Positions 1-7,930 of a DNA stretch of 64,000 nt are shown here, piece by piece. Location of the stretch: positions 35,403-99,402 of the forward strand of contig JBGAGG010000018.1 in assembly GCA_044226845.1 (NCBI GenBank), written 5' to 3'. The stretch is from JAFDZO01 sp044226845. Its GTDB lineage: Bacteria > Bacteroidota > Ignavibacteria > Tepidaquicellales > Tepidaquicellaceae. The first letter of the stretch is position 1; each line of letters starts with the position of its first letter. The translations under genes and the position numbers were made by a program. A model generated the notes under the pieces. It did no database searches, was not told the DNA's origin, and was given only the letters and a program-made list of their open reading frames with translations.

Positions 1-108
1 CTTATTAAGAGAATAATACTTGAAGATGTTAATGATAACTTAGAAACCCTGGATATGCGATTGACTAATATGGAGGACTTTATTCAATACTCCGGGCATT
101 TTATATAA
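1..108 (+). CDS. C-terminal end of an unidentified protein (partial)
   Basis: Frame 1 is open from the first base and reads 35 residues to a TAA at 106-108. The tail is rich in Leu, Asp and Asn and looks helical (it contains LEDVNDNLETLDMRLTNMED). The 5' part lies outside the window. I do not recognise the family. A short acidic helical end would fit many proteins, so no function is proposed. Confidence 0.45.
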   Translation, partial: LIKRIILEDVNDNLETLDMRLTNMEDFIQYSGHFI

Positions 109-387
109 TAAAAAAATATACTTCTTCCAGTTCCTAATGCATAAACTAAATAATTTTTAAAACATAATTCTTCCAAATTCCTCACCGAGCTAACCTGCCA
201 TAAACCACTGCAAGCTGCTGAATTCCTTCCTCAATGTTGAATCTGCATAATAAGAGTAATTCTGATATCCTGCATTGAAGCCTTATGCAATACGAATTAC
301 ATAAAATCCATTTCTTGAAAACGGAATTGCTTTATAAAAAATAATAAAGCGGCTGTATAATTAAATAATATAAGAAAGGAGATTTTA
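109..387. other. Non-coding stretch, nothing recognised
   Basis: AT-rich spacer between the truncated first ORF and the small ORF at 388. I see no gene, strong hairpin or repeat in it. Confidence 0.4.
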
Positions 388-519
388 ATGTTTAATTGTA
401 TTTCTAAGAAGGTTTTAATGAAGATACTTACAGTGATAATTGAAATAGTTATTGCTGAAGGAATTATTAAGATAGGTGCAGATAAGCAGAAGAGGGAGAA
501 GAAACCGGGAGGGTCTTGA
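388..519 (+). CDS. Small hydrophobic peptide (43 aa), candidate membrane peptide
   Basis: The ATG at 388 has a strong ribosome binding site (AAGGAGA) six bases upstream. The peptide has one hydrophobic helix (ILTVIIEIVIAEGIIKIGA) followed by a very basic tail with KQKREKK. One helix plus a charged tail resembles small membrane peptides and type I toxins, but this is shape only and no family is recognised. A weak hairpin (GGAGG 508-512 with CCTCC 527-531) and a T-rich run follow the stop and could end transcription. The opposite strand also has a long ORF here, which I regard as the shadow. Confidence 0.4.
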   Translation: MFNCISKKVLMKILTVIIEIVIAEGIIKIGADKQKREKKPGGS

Positions 520-635
520 AAGAGATCCTCCTTAGGTTTTTGATTCAAAATCAAAGTTTTTATTCCGGGGAAAATATTCACACGGAATAGCAAGTATTGA
601 AAAAACAATTATTCAAAATCGACAAAACACAAATT

Positions 636-947
636 ATGAAACTTTTTACTAAGGAAATAGAAGAGAAAGCTCAGGCTCAATATCCTCTCGGTTCAGATTT
701 AGAGAAGCAAATGGTAGTTACGAAATTTTTCAACCCTACAGGAGCAGGTACTTGGTATCTGCTTAATCAAGACCCAAATGATCCGGATTATTGCTGGGGA
801 ATGTGTCATATCTTCGAATGGGAGATAGGGAGTTTTTCAAAATCTGAGTTGGAAAAATACAAAGGTAGAATGGGATTGGGTATAGAGCGGGATTTGCATT
901 TTACTGAAATGAATGCGAATGAGTTGTGGAATAAACTAGCTAAGTAA
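636..947 (+). CDS. DUF2958 family protein
   Basis: About 103 residues from the ATG at 636. An in-frame TTG at 597 is possible, but the family similarity begins at the ATG (MKLFTKEIEEKAQ). The core has the family pattern: KFFNPTGAGTWYLL, then a DPNDPDYCWGMCH stretch, then SELEKYKGRMGLGIERDLHF at the C-terminal side. DUF2958 proteins are small, of unknown biochemical function, and common on plasmids, integrative elements and other mobile DNA. That fits the island inferred here. The gene appears complete, stands alone, and points toward the convergent minus-strand defence operon. Confidence 0.8.
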   Translation: MKLFTKEIEEKAQAQYPLGSDLEKQMVVTKFFNPTGAGTWYLLNQDPNDPDYCWGMCHIFEWEIGSFSKSELEKYKGRMGLGIERDLHFTEMNANELWNKLAK

Positions 948-964
948 TGCTTAGCTAGTAATAA

Positions 965-1357
965 TTAATTTCCTAATTTAATCATTAACTCATCACATAA
1001 ATTTTGTAGAAATTCCAATCTTGGCAATATTTCTAAGGAAGCTTCAGTGTTTAGCCAGTCTTGTGGCGACCCCCAAAAACGTGATTTGGAATACAGGTAA
1101 TTTGGTATATTGTCTTTTAAATTTGCTTTAGCACAATTTACTAATGCTCGATTCCATAATTCGGCTAATTCTACATTCGGTTTATATCCTTCGTTTTAAA
1201 TAAAATTCTTTGTTTCAATTATAGCTTGATTTAACGATCCAAGTGCATCGATTAATAATTCTCTTTCACGATGTTTGCTCAATTTTTTTTTATTCATTAC
1301 TTCAATTAAATTTGTAATTGAATCGAATAAAATATTTTTTCCAATGAGATCAATCAT
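965..1357 (-). pseudogene. Small helical gene at operon end, broken by one in-frame stop
   Basis: Reading the minus strand from the ATG at 1357 gives 53 residues (starting MIDLIGKNILFDSITNL), then a TAA at 1196-1198, then a further 76 residues in the same frame, ending at a TAA at 965-967. The second half is rich in Trp, Leu and Asn and looks as protein-like as the first. One base change would restore a 130-residue ORF. It starts 12 bases after the stop of the HNH gene, so it is the last gene of the operon. Family not recognised. It is either a recent nonsense mutation or a base-calling error. Confidence 0.6.
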
Positions 1358-1369
1358 TTGAATTTTAAT

Positions 1370-2809
1370 TTATTTTAAAGAAATAATTCTCTGTTTTAGT
1401 TCAAGTATAGATAAAAACTTATCCTCAAGTTTCTTATGCAACATTCTGTGACAATTTGAACATACTAAAGCAAGATCATCCAAAGTTGTTTCCCTTTCAA
1501 CTCCTGCTGAAATTGGAGTCAAATGATGGCATTCAATGAACTCTGCATTATATACTGATGGAAAAGAAAAATTGCACACTTCACAAAAAAATGTATTTTG
1601 TTTAATTGCTTGCTGTTTTTTTTCTTTTACTATTTTTCCATTTCGTTCTTTTACTAAATGTGCTATTAGTCGCAGTTTTCCCTCCTTAACAGTCATTCCA
1701 GGATTGTCAATTTCTACTTCATCAATTAACGCGGACATGTAATAGGCAGATTTCTCTTCTCCAGAAATAAATTTTCCGTTGAATCTTTGCCAGATATCCA
1801 AACGTAACTCATCGGTATTCCCAGCACTTTCTATTTTGTCAATTCTGCAAGCATTACCTTGGGTTATACCAGCAAAATTCACTCTATTCCATAATGTAGA
1901 ATCCACAGGAATGTAATTATCGTTAGTTGTTTTAGCTATGATTTTTACTCGCCTCCCATATAAGTAATCTGGATTTATACTATCTTCAATTAGTTCATTA
2001 TCGATTGGTGTAACCAAATGAGTGAAGGCTGGTATACCATTAACTTTCTGGTAAAGAATAATTATTTCATCCATTGCGGGAGTTTGTGCATTTTTTCTAT
2101 GTTTAGTGGGAAAATGAACTATAAAAGAATTCTCACCTATATTTAGATAAGCTTCACCAAGCAATGTATTCGTGACATTCTTGAACCATACAATATCTGC
2201 TGGTGTATAAGTTTTTATATTTACTTCTGTAGTTAATTGATGAGTTTCAAATTCACCGTTTTTGTTTTTAAATATTTCCCAAACACCATGTTCTATTGGA
2301 TCGTATCTTACCATTCTACCTTTACTGGTTGAAAAAAGCAAATCATAAGGTGATCTAGTATTAGTTAATCTAGGTCTTTGATTTTCAGGATTATGTACTC
2401 TAGAATAATTATTTACTGTGAGAACTCCCATTTGAGTTCTTAATGTATCTGGATTTACGCCGGGCCATATATTGTCTATGTATGCCTTTATTTCAGAGTA
2501 AGAAGTTTCATGATCAATCTTGTTAATTGCTTCTTGAATCATTCGCCAAATGTAAGGTGTATCAATTCTGTAATTTGCATTACCATCATAAAGAATTTCA
2601 TTGCGATCTCTTTTTTTCTGTAATGCATTTCTTAAATTCCTGTGCCAAGTTGGTTCATTATTGGTATCTGTTACCGATGCAATATCATCTCTTGTGAATC
2701 CTGAATAATTATCTTCTACAATTTTGTATAGAGTTGTAATATTTAACCACTGTTGAAGGGGAATATTAGCTACTAAAACAGTCCAAAGTGTATTTACAGA
2801 TGTAATCAT
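1370..2809 (-). CDS. HNH endonuclease with N-terminal winged-helix-like and central PUA/EVE-like region
   Basis: 479 residues. The C-terminus is a clear zinc-type HNH (His-Me) nuclease: Cys409-x2-Cys412, ECHHLTP with His428 and His429, and CSNCH with Cys450, Cys453 and His454. Residues 1-85 read like a small winged-helix of the kind found at the front of restriction enzymes. The middle (about 190-330) has long beta-rich stretches such as AFTHLVTPID and YGRRVKIIAKT that remind me of PUA/EVE-type readers of modified bases; this part is inference. Restriction enzymes that join such readers to HNH domains cut modified phage DNA. It lies 55 bases after the UDG-like gene at 2865-3533, in the same operon. 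A modification-dependent nuclease is the best guess. Confidence 0.75.
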   Translation of the reverse strand: MITSVNTLWTVLVANIPLQQWLNITTLYKIVEDNYSGFTRDDIASVTDTNNEPTWHRNLRNALQKKRDRNEILYDGNANYRIDTPYIWRMIQEAINKIDHETSYSEIKAYIDNIWPGVNPDTLRTQMGVLTVNNYSRVHNPENQRPRLTNTRSPYDLLFSTSKGRMVRYDPIEHGVWEIFKNKNGEFETHQLTTEVNIKTYTPADIVWFKNVTNTLLGEAYLNIGENSFIVHFPTKHRKNAQTPAMDEIIILYQKVNGIPAFTHLVTPIDNELIEDSINPDYLYGRRVKIIAKTTNDNYIPVDSTLWNRVNFAGITQGNACRIDKIESAGNTDELRLDIWQRFNGKFISGEEKSAYYMSALIDEVEIDNPGMTVKEGKLRLIAHLVKERNGKIVKEKKQQAIKQNTFFCEVCNFSFPSVYNAEFIECHHLTPISAGVERETTLDDLALVCSNCHRMLHKKLEDKFLSILELKQRIISLK

Positions 2810-2864
2810 TCTAGTTATGTTTTTTGTTTAAGTGTTTGTATTAAAAATACTTTTATACTCGAAA

Positions 2865-3533
2865 TTATCGTTTTAAAATTTCTCTTACTCCTAATTTGAA
2901 ATCCTTAACTGCATCTCCATACGTTTCTGCAACTCTGAAATTTTGTATGTGAAGACATGGCGAATAGTAAAATTTATATTCAGAATCTTTTAGTCCGATG
3001 AATCTAAATTTTCCTGTGAAACTAGTTTTCATTGATACCTTTTTTGTTTCATCCCCAAAAATTTGAGAAAGATAGATATGAACTGGCTCTCCAAATCCTA
3101 ACAATATTGTGGGTTTAAAACTAATGATTTCTCTTTTTAAATACTGTTGGCAATTTTCGAAATAATTTTTTAGGAATTTTTTACCACCGGCTGCTTGTTC
3201 TGATGGAGGTTTGTTAAAGCTACATTTTACAATGTTTGTTGCATACAGTGTCATCTTCTCAAATTCTTCTCCGAAAATACTCTGTCTTAACCATTTAGAT
3301 AATTGGCTACGAGAGTCATCTAACATTAATGGTACGTTTACTCTGTCTTTATCTTTTCTTATAGTTGGTTCCTGACCTACGAGCATTAATCGCTTTTCAT
3401 TTCCAGCCCGATAAAATGCTTTCTTTACTTTTAAACCTTCGTATTCAACAGAACCTTTGCAAAGCTCACATTCACTAGGATATCCAAACTCGTTAGTCCC
3501 AAATAAATTGAATTTTACTTTTATATCAGACAT
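2865..3533 (-). CDS. Uracil-DNA glycosylase superfamily protein, Fe-S (family 4/5-like)
   Basis: 222 residues. The UDG-fold landmarks are in order: strand plus motif A as LMLVGQEP (residues 49-56, where family 4 usually has GEAPG), then YATNIVKC (97-104), a helix with NCQQYL (127-132), PTILLGFGEP (141-150) and a late SPCLHIQN where the family has its His motif. Cys22, Cys25, Cys104 and Cys128 sit where family 4 enzymes hold a 4Fe-4S cluster, which strongly supports the assignment. Gln instead of Glu/Ala in motif A suggests a changed base specificity. Such enzymes flip out and excise a damaged or modified base. It lies 13 bases after another UDG-like gene and upstream of an HNH nuclease, so a role in attacking modified foreign DNA is plausible but unproven. 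Confidence 0.75.
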   Translation of the reverse strand: MSDIKVKFNLFGTNEFGYPSECELCKGSVEYEGLKVKKAFYRAGNEKRLMLVGQEPTIRKDKDRVNVPLMLDDSRSQLSKWLRQSIFGEEFEKMTLYATNIVKCSFNKPPSEQAAGGKKFLKNYFENCQQYLKREIISFKPTILLGFGEPVHIYLSQIFGDETKKVSMKTSFTGKFRFIGLKDSEYKFYYSPCLHIQNFRVAETYGDAVKDFKLGVREILKR

Positions 3534-3546
3534 TCGGTTAGTTTAA

Positions 3547-4239
3547 TTATTTTTCAAAATCTTCTCTAAGTAAATGTCCAACTCTTTCCCAATCTTCTTT
3601 TGAATAAAAAGATCTGGACACATGATTCACAGCAATAATTTTTCTTACATTAAAGCCTGCAAGGTTTGCATTTTCCAATGTATAGTAATATTTATTACTA
3701 TTTTCAATTAATTGTGAACAATTAAATGGTCTGTTTAATTTACTTTCCAAAAAATTCTTTACATCCACAAAAGTTAAAATTACTTCAGGTTTAACAATGT
3801 TAACTGTCTTCAGAAACAAATCCCAGTACAAATTGAAAACCGGAATAAATGCAGATATATTTTCACTATAAGTTTTTTTTGATTTACTCAAGCATAAATT
3901 CCAGTAAAAAGTATGACTAAGCATAGTATTAACTTTATCTTCGCCGAATCCAATTTTATAAAGTTTTTTCAATCCATTAGTAAACCTACCTACTTGAGAT
4001 ACAAATTCATTGTAATCAGGATTTTTCTTATAAAATTCTACTTCGTTTGTATCATATTTAGCATCCTCCTCATTACCACCAGGATTTATTCCTAACAAAA
4101 AAATTCTGTGAGGCTTCAATAGATTGCCAAAAGTATTACATTTTATGAATCCTTTTTCGTAGAGATTATTTTTTTCAAATATTAAATCAGCTTCGACTTT
4201 TACTTCTTCCATTTTTTTAAAACAATCATTCAAGTCCAT
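3547..4239 (-). CDS. UDG-like (SMUG/Mug-type) DNA glycosylase superfamily protein
   Basis: 230 residues. The motif A region reads IFLLGINPGGNEED, the pattern of SMUG/Mug-type glycosylases (G-x-NPG). A strand followed by a helix at KPEVILTFVDVKNFLES matches the second alpha/beta unit, and AVNHVSRSF near the C-terminus supplies a His-containing loop. It lacks the four Fe-S cysteines of its neighbour, so it is not a recent tandem copy. It begins seven bases after the upstream HNH gene and ends 13 bases before the next UDG-like gene, so it is probably translationally coupled. Substrate unknown. Confidence 0.6.
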   Translation of the reverse strand: MDLNDCFKKMEEVKVEADLIFEKNNLYEKGFIKCNTFGNLLKPHRIFLLGINPGGNEEDAKYDTNEVEFYKKNPDYNEFVSQVGRFTNGLKKLYKIGFGEDKVNTMLSHTFYWNLCLSKSKKTYSENISAFIPVFNLYWDLFLKTVNIVKPEVILTFVDVKNFLESKLNRPFNCSQLIENSNKYYYTLENANLAGFNVRKIIAVNHVSRSFYSKEDWERVGHLLREDFEK

Positions 4240-4246
4240 GTTAGTT

Positions 4247-5341
4247 CTAAAATTTTTTTAGAAGATAGTATTTTTGAAATATTTTTAAATTAATTGTTTT
4301 CACATCATTCTCTGACATAATCCTATGAAAAGCTCTATGACAATTTGGACATAAAAGAATTACATCTTTTTCTTCAATTTTAATTTTTTTGCGATCTTTG
4401 GGATATTTTGATAATGGGTATATATGATGCAACTCAAAAAAGGTTTTATCCTTGATAAGTTTGTAAGTAGTATGCGGATTAATGTTACAAGAACGACAAT
4501 TTTTTATATATGCATACTTTCTTTTATATTTATTAACAAAGTCAGCATCTCTCTCATATCCTAAATGCGTTCTTAATTTTTTCCGCGTTTGTTTATCCAT
4601 TCCTGTTAGATATGTCTCTTCAGCTGAGTTTGATGGAATAAAATTCAAATCAAAAATAAACGAGAAATTGTTTAACAGAATTTTCGTATCATTTAATATT
4701 CTTAATTCATAATTGAATTTTTCATCCAGTTCATTTCTATAGTGTATAAATCTTATACTGCATTTTATTCCTGTTTTTCTATTTACGTTTTCTGATAGTT
4801 TGTTAATAACATAAGTTAAATTTTTATCATTTATTAACTCATCATTAACTTCAGAAATTTTGTCAATTTCGAAATAGAGACTGAGATTTTTTATTTTTTT
4901 TATCTTTAATCTTTTTAATATCTCAATGAATTTAACTCGATGTGTGTATGATGAAGGTTCTAACCAAATGCTTGACGAATAAAAACTATCAGCATTAAAA
5001 ATTGCAATTTGAATTTGTGGTTGTGCTCTCAGCTCTGAGGCTGTATAATCTATAAATTCTTTTGGAACTGCATCTATCCAGTTCCACTCTTTATACCTAG
5101 TTGAACGGCCAAATGTAGTCTTATTAAGATGAAGCCAAAAGTTGTTTTCAAAGGGTGTGCTCGCAGAAATGCTTTCACTAAGCTTGTATAATTCATGTTT
5201 AGCTGCTATTGCAAATTCTTTAGCTAGGACAGCTTTCTTTTTAGGTCTATACTTCTTCCCATTATAATATTCATTTATTCTTTCTAGCTTTCTAAAATTC
5301 TTAAAGATAGACTGGAAATCTATTTTTTCAGATTTACTCAT
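4247..5341 (-). CDS. HNH endonuclease
   Basis: 364 residues with a C-terminal zinc-binding HNH domain: Cys282-x2-Cys285, FELHHIYPLS with His305 and His306, LLCPNCHRAFH with Cys331, Cys334 and His335. The first 280 residues are lysine-rich and mixed alpha/beta, and match no family I know; they may bind DNA or a partner. The gene starts 21 bases after the methyltransferase stop and ends seven bases before the UDG-like gene. Two HNH genes therefore flank two glycosylase-fold genes (HNH, UDG, UDG, HNH). It is unlike the other HNH protein outside the nuclease core. Confidence 0.75.
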   Translation of the reverse strand: MSKSEKIDFQSIFKNFRKLERINEYYNGKKYRPKKKAVLAKEFAIAAKHELYKLSESISASTPFENNFWLHLNKTTFGRSTRYKEWNWIDAVPKEFIDYTASELRAQPQIQIAIFNADSFYSSSIWLEPSSYTHRVKFIEILKRLKIKKIKNLSLYFEIDKISEVNDELINDKNLTYVINKLSENVNRKTGIKCSIRFIHYRNELDEKFNYELRILNDTKILLNNFSFIFDLNFIPSNSAEETYLTGMDKQTRKKLRTHLGYERDADFVNKYKRKYAYIKNCRSCNINPHTTYKLIKDKTFFELHHIYPLSKYPKDRKKIKIEEKDVILLCPNCHRAFHRIMSENDVKTINLKIFQKYYLLKKF

Positions 5342-5362
5342 AGGGGTTGAATAAATTTAATT

Positions 5363-7930
5363 TTATACTGTTAACACTTTAGTAGACTCTTCTCCATATT
5401 GTGATATAATTCGCACAGCTATTTTCTGACCTTTCTTTGCTTCTATAGGATGAGAAACATGCCCGTATAATCTATCGAACGCTTCGTCATCAATTTCAAT
5501 CTTCAGAGTTTTTTCTACCTTCTTTTTAGTGCTGTCTTTTGCTAAGTTATCCAATCCTTTTTTCCATTTATCAAATTCTGACTTATCGCCTCCGCAGAAG
5601 AAGACCTGCTTAACAACAAAGTTACTGCCGTCATAATTATCATCTATCATCCAGTAAGCTATATCATGTACATCACGAGGCTTAACTTCATCTTTTATCG
5701 GGTCGTAAATATCTAATCCTCTTATTTCAACTGAAACTTCCTTTCCGTTTTTAATTAATTCTACATCCGGATCTCCTATTGTTACAAAGCTTGCTGCAGA
5801 TTTTGCAGGCTTCTTTTTTAATCCTTCCTGCATTAAGTCATCGTGAATGCGGGCTTTTGTAACTTCAAATTTTCCCATGCTTGTTGTCTGCTGGCTTCCA
5901 GATATATCACTTTCAAAACTAAATCCCAATATCACTAACCAGTTCCCGTCGCCTCTTGCCCGGCATTCTTTTATAGCTTCATTCACTGCTGTTTTACTTA
6001 CTGTTCCGAACTTTGGTCCGATATGAAAATAAGCTTTCTTCTCTCCTACACCATTCATATAAAATCCTTCTGCATGAAGATATGAGTGACTGAGTAATTC
6101 AACACTGCGGAAAATTACCATTTCATCTTTTCTTCCGTTCTTAATTCCTGCGCTGAGAAGATGCTGCTTTATTACTTCTTCAAATGCACCCTCTTCTTCA
6201 TTTACCCTTACTTCATCATCTAACTCTTCAGGATTTATGGGTTCAAAGTTTTGCAGTGTTTCAACTGTAAACGGTCCGCTAACACGAAGAAGTTTTTTAT
6301 CTGTTTCAGGCTGGTCGTACAATGTCTCTGTTGCAGGAGGTTCATCATTGGCAAGACTTTTTAGAGTAATATGAGGAACAGTTTTGTATTTAAATCCCTG
6401 CCTTATATCACCTGATGCTTCATCGTATAAATTGTAATATGGAAATACTGCTGTCATTAATCTTTGTTTAGCAATGTTTAATGCGATTCTGCTTGTATCT
6501 ATTGTAATCCATCTTCGTCCCCATTGTTCAGCAACATATGCGGTTGTTCCACTTCCACAAGTCGGATCTAGAACTAAATCTCCAGGATCGGTTGTCATCA
6601 ATATGCATCTTTGTATAACTTCTTTGACTGTTTGAACTACATAATGTTTATCTTGTGCTCCACCTGTTGTAGTATCCTCCCATAGGTTAGAATATGGAAA
6701 CAAAGGAAAATCATTTAAATACCGAATATAACTAAGGGTCTTACCGTTGGAATAAATTCGGTTTTTGTTTGCCAATTTTTCCATCCCATCCAGGTGTGTT
6801 TTCCAGTGATTGTTTTGAGGTGGTTTATATACTTTATCTTTAAAATTAAAGTCCTGATTTTTATTTGCTGGCCCTGAAGATAATAAATGATCAAACCTAA
6901 AAGAGTGCTCTTTTACTTTGCGAATTCCTAATTTTTCAATTAATTCCTTATTTATAGGTGTGAATTTCTTGGTTAGAGTGTCCATATAAAAACGATAATT
7001 CTCATCTAAATCTTTTTCTTTAAAAATTGGTCTAAATTTCCCTTTATTAATATCTTTACAGTACCAAATAATATAATCTGATACTGAAGCTAAATAGTTA
7101 CTTTGAACTCCTGTGGTCTTTCTAAATGTTATTAAACTTATAAAATTATTACTCCCAAAAATTTCGTCCATTACACCTCGTACAAGATGGACATTTTCAT
7201 CGCTGATTTGTAAAAAACAAGAACCATTTTCTTTTAACAATTCTTTTGCAATTATTAATCTGTCTCGAAGATATGATAAGTATGAATGAATGCCTAATTC
7301 CCATGTATCTCTGAATGCTTTAATCACTTCAGGTTCTCCTGCTAACGCATCATCACTTCCATCTTTTACTTCTCGATTATTTAATTTCACTTGCCAATTA
7401 CTTCCATATTTTATTCCATAAGGTGGATCAAAATATATTGTCTGCACCTGTCCTGCCATACCTTCACGCTCAAGCAAACTTGCCATTACAAGGTGGCTAT
7501 CGCCCTGTATAAGTCTGTTTGTCCATCCATCCTGATGTTTATAATACTCGCTTACTTTTTCAATCTCATCTTTATCCAGTGCATTGCCGAAGAGCTCGTT
7601 TACATTGCTGAACATATCAAACTGCGAACTTTCAGTTTCTGTTACTTTATATAGTCCGTTTATTAATTTTTCAGGAGCAATGTGTTCATGTCTATATAAA
7701 CTACGAATATCTACTCGAAGCAAATCATCCCGGTCATCATTACCATATTTATTCAGCCAGAATAACTCAGGGTCTTGCCCTCTATGAACCACAGGATTTT
7801 TAGGCAGCTCTAAAATCTTTTTACCAGTCAGAACTTTAGCATTAGCTTCTTCATATCCTGCTTCTTCCTTGCTGGGGATATGAACTCGTTTATCAGCTTT
7901 ATGTTTTATTGATTGTACTTTTTTAGCCAT
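5363..7930 (-). CDS. mod: Type III-like adenine-specific DNA methyltransferase (Mod)
   Basis: 855 residues. Catalytic motif IV DPPY (168-171, within IYFDPPYGIKYG) precedes the SAM-binding motif DPTCGSGTT (455-463), the order of beta-class N6-adenine methyltransferases including type III Mod. The stretch between them (about 270-430) is the presumed target-recognition region. The C-terminal 350 residues are additional, with long charged segments. The ATG overlaps the stop of the upstream helicase gene by one base (TAATG), so translation is coupled. It should methylate the host recognition sequence so the paired restriction subunit spares self DNA. The gene is intact and no phase-variable simple repeat is visible. 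Confidence 0.9.
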   Translation of the reverse strand: MAKKVQSIKHKADKRVHIPSKEEAGYEEANAKVLTGKKILELPKNPVVHRGQDPELFWLNKYGNDDRDDLLRVDIRSLYRHEHIAPEKLINGLYKVTETESSQFDMFSNVNELFGNALDKDEIEKVSEYYKHQDGWTNRLIQGDSHLVMASLLEREGMAGQVQTIYFDPPYGIKYGSNWQVKLNNREVKDGSDDALAGEPEVIKAFRDTWELGIHSYLSYLRDRLIIAKELLKENGSCFLQISDENVHLVRGVMDEIFGSNNFISLITFRKTTGVQSNYLASVSDYIIWYCKDINKGKFRPIFKEKDLDENYRFYMDTLTKKFTPINKELIEKLGIRKVKEHSFRFDHLLSSGPANKNQDFNFKDKVYKPPQNNHWKTHLDGMEKLANKNRIYSNGKTLSYIRYLNDFPLFPYSNLWEDTTTGGAQDKHYVVQTVKEVIQRCILMTTDPGDLVLDPTCGSGTTAYVAEQWGRRWITIDTSRIALNIAKQRLMTAVFPYYNLYDEASGDIRQGFKYKTVPHITLKSLANDEPPATETLYDQPETDKKLLRVSGPFTVETLQNFEPINPEELDDEVRVNEEEGAFEEVIKQHLLSAGIKNGRKDEMVIFRSVELLSHSYLHAEGFYMNGVGEKKAYFHIGPKFGTVSKTAVNEAIKECRARGDGNWLVILGFSFESDISGSQQTTSMGKFEVTKARIHDDLMQEGLKKKPAKSAASFVTIGDPDVELIKNGKEVSVEIRGLDIYDPIKDEVKPRDVHDIAYWMIDDNYDGSNFVVKQVFFCGGDKSEFDKWKKGLDNLAKDSTKKKVEKTLKIEIDDEAFDRLYGHVSHPIEAKKGQKIAVRIISQYGEESTKVLTV

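Noticed and set aside
297..608. A 103-codon minus-strand ORF with hydrophobic sequence
   Set aside because: It is antisense to the small ORF at 388 that has a strong ribosome binding site, has no ribosome binding site of its own that I can see, and reads as low-complexity Phe/Ile/Leu from AT-rich DNA.
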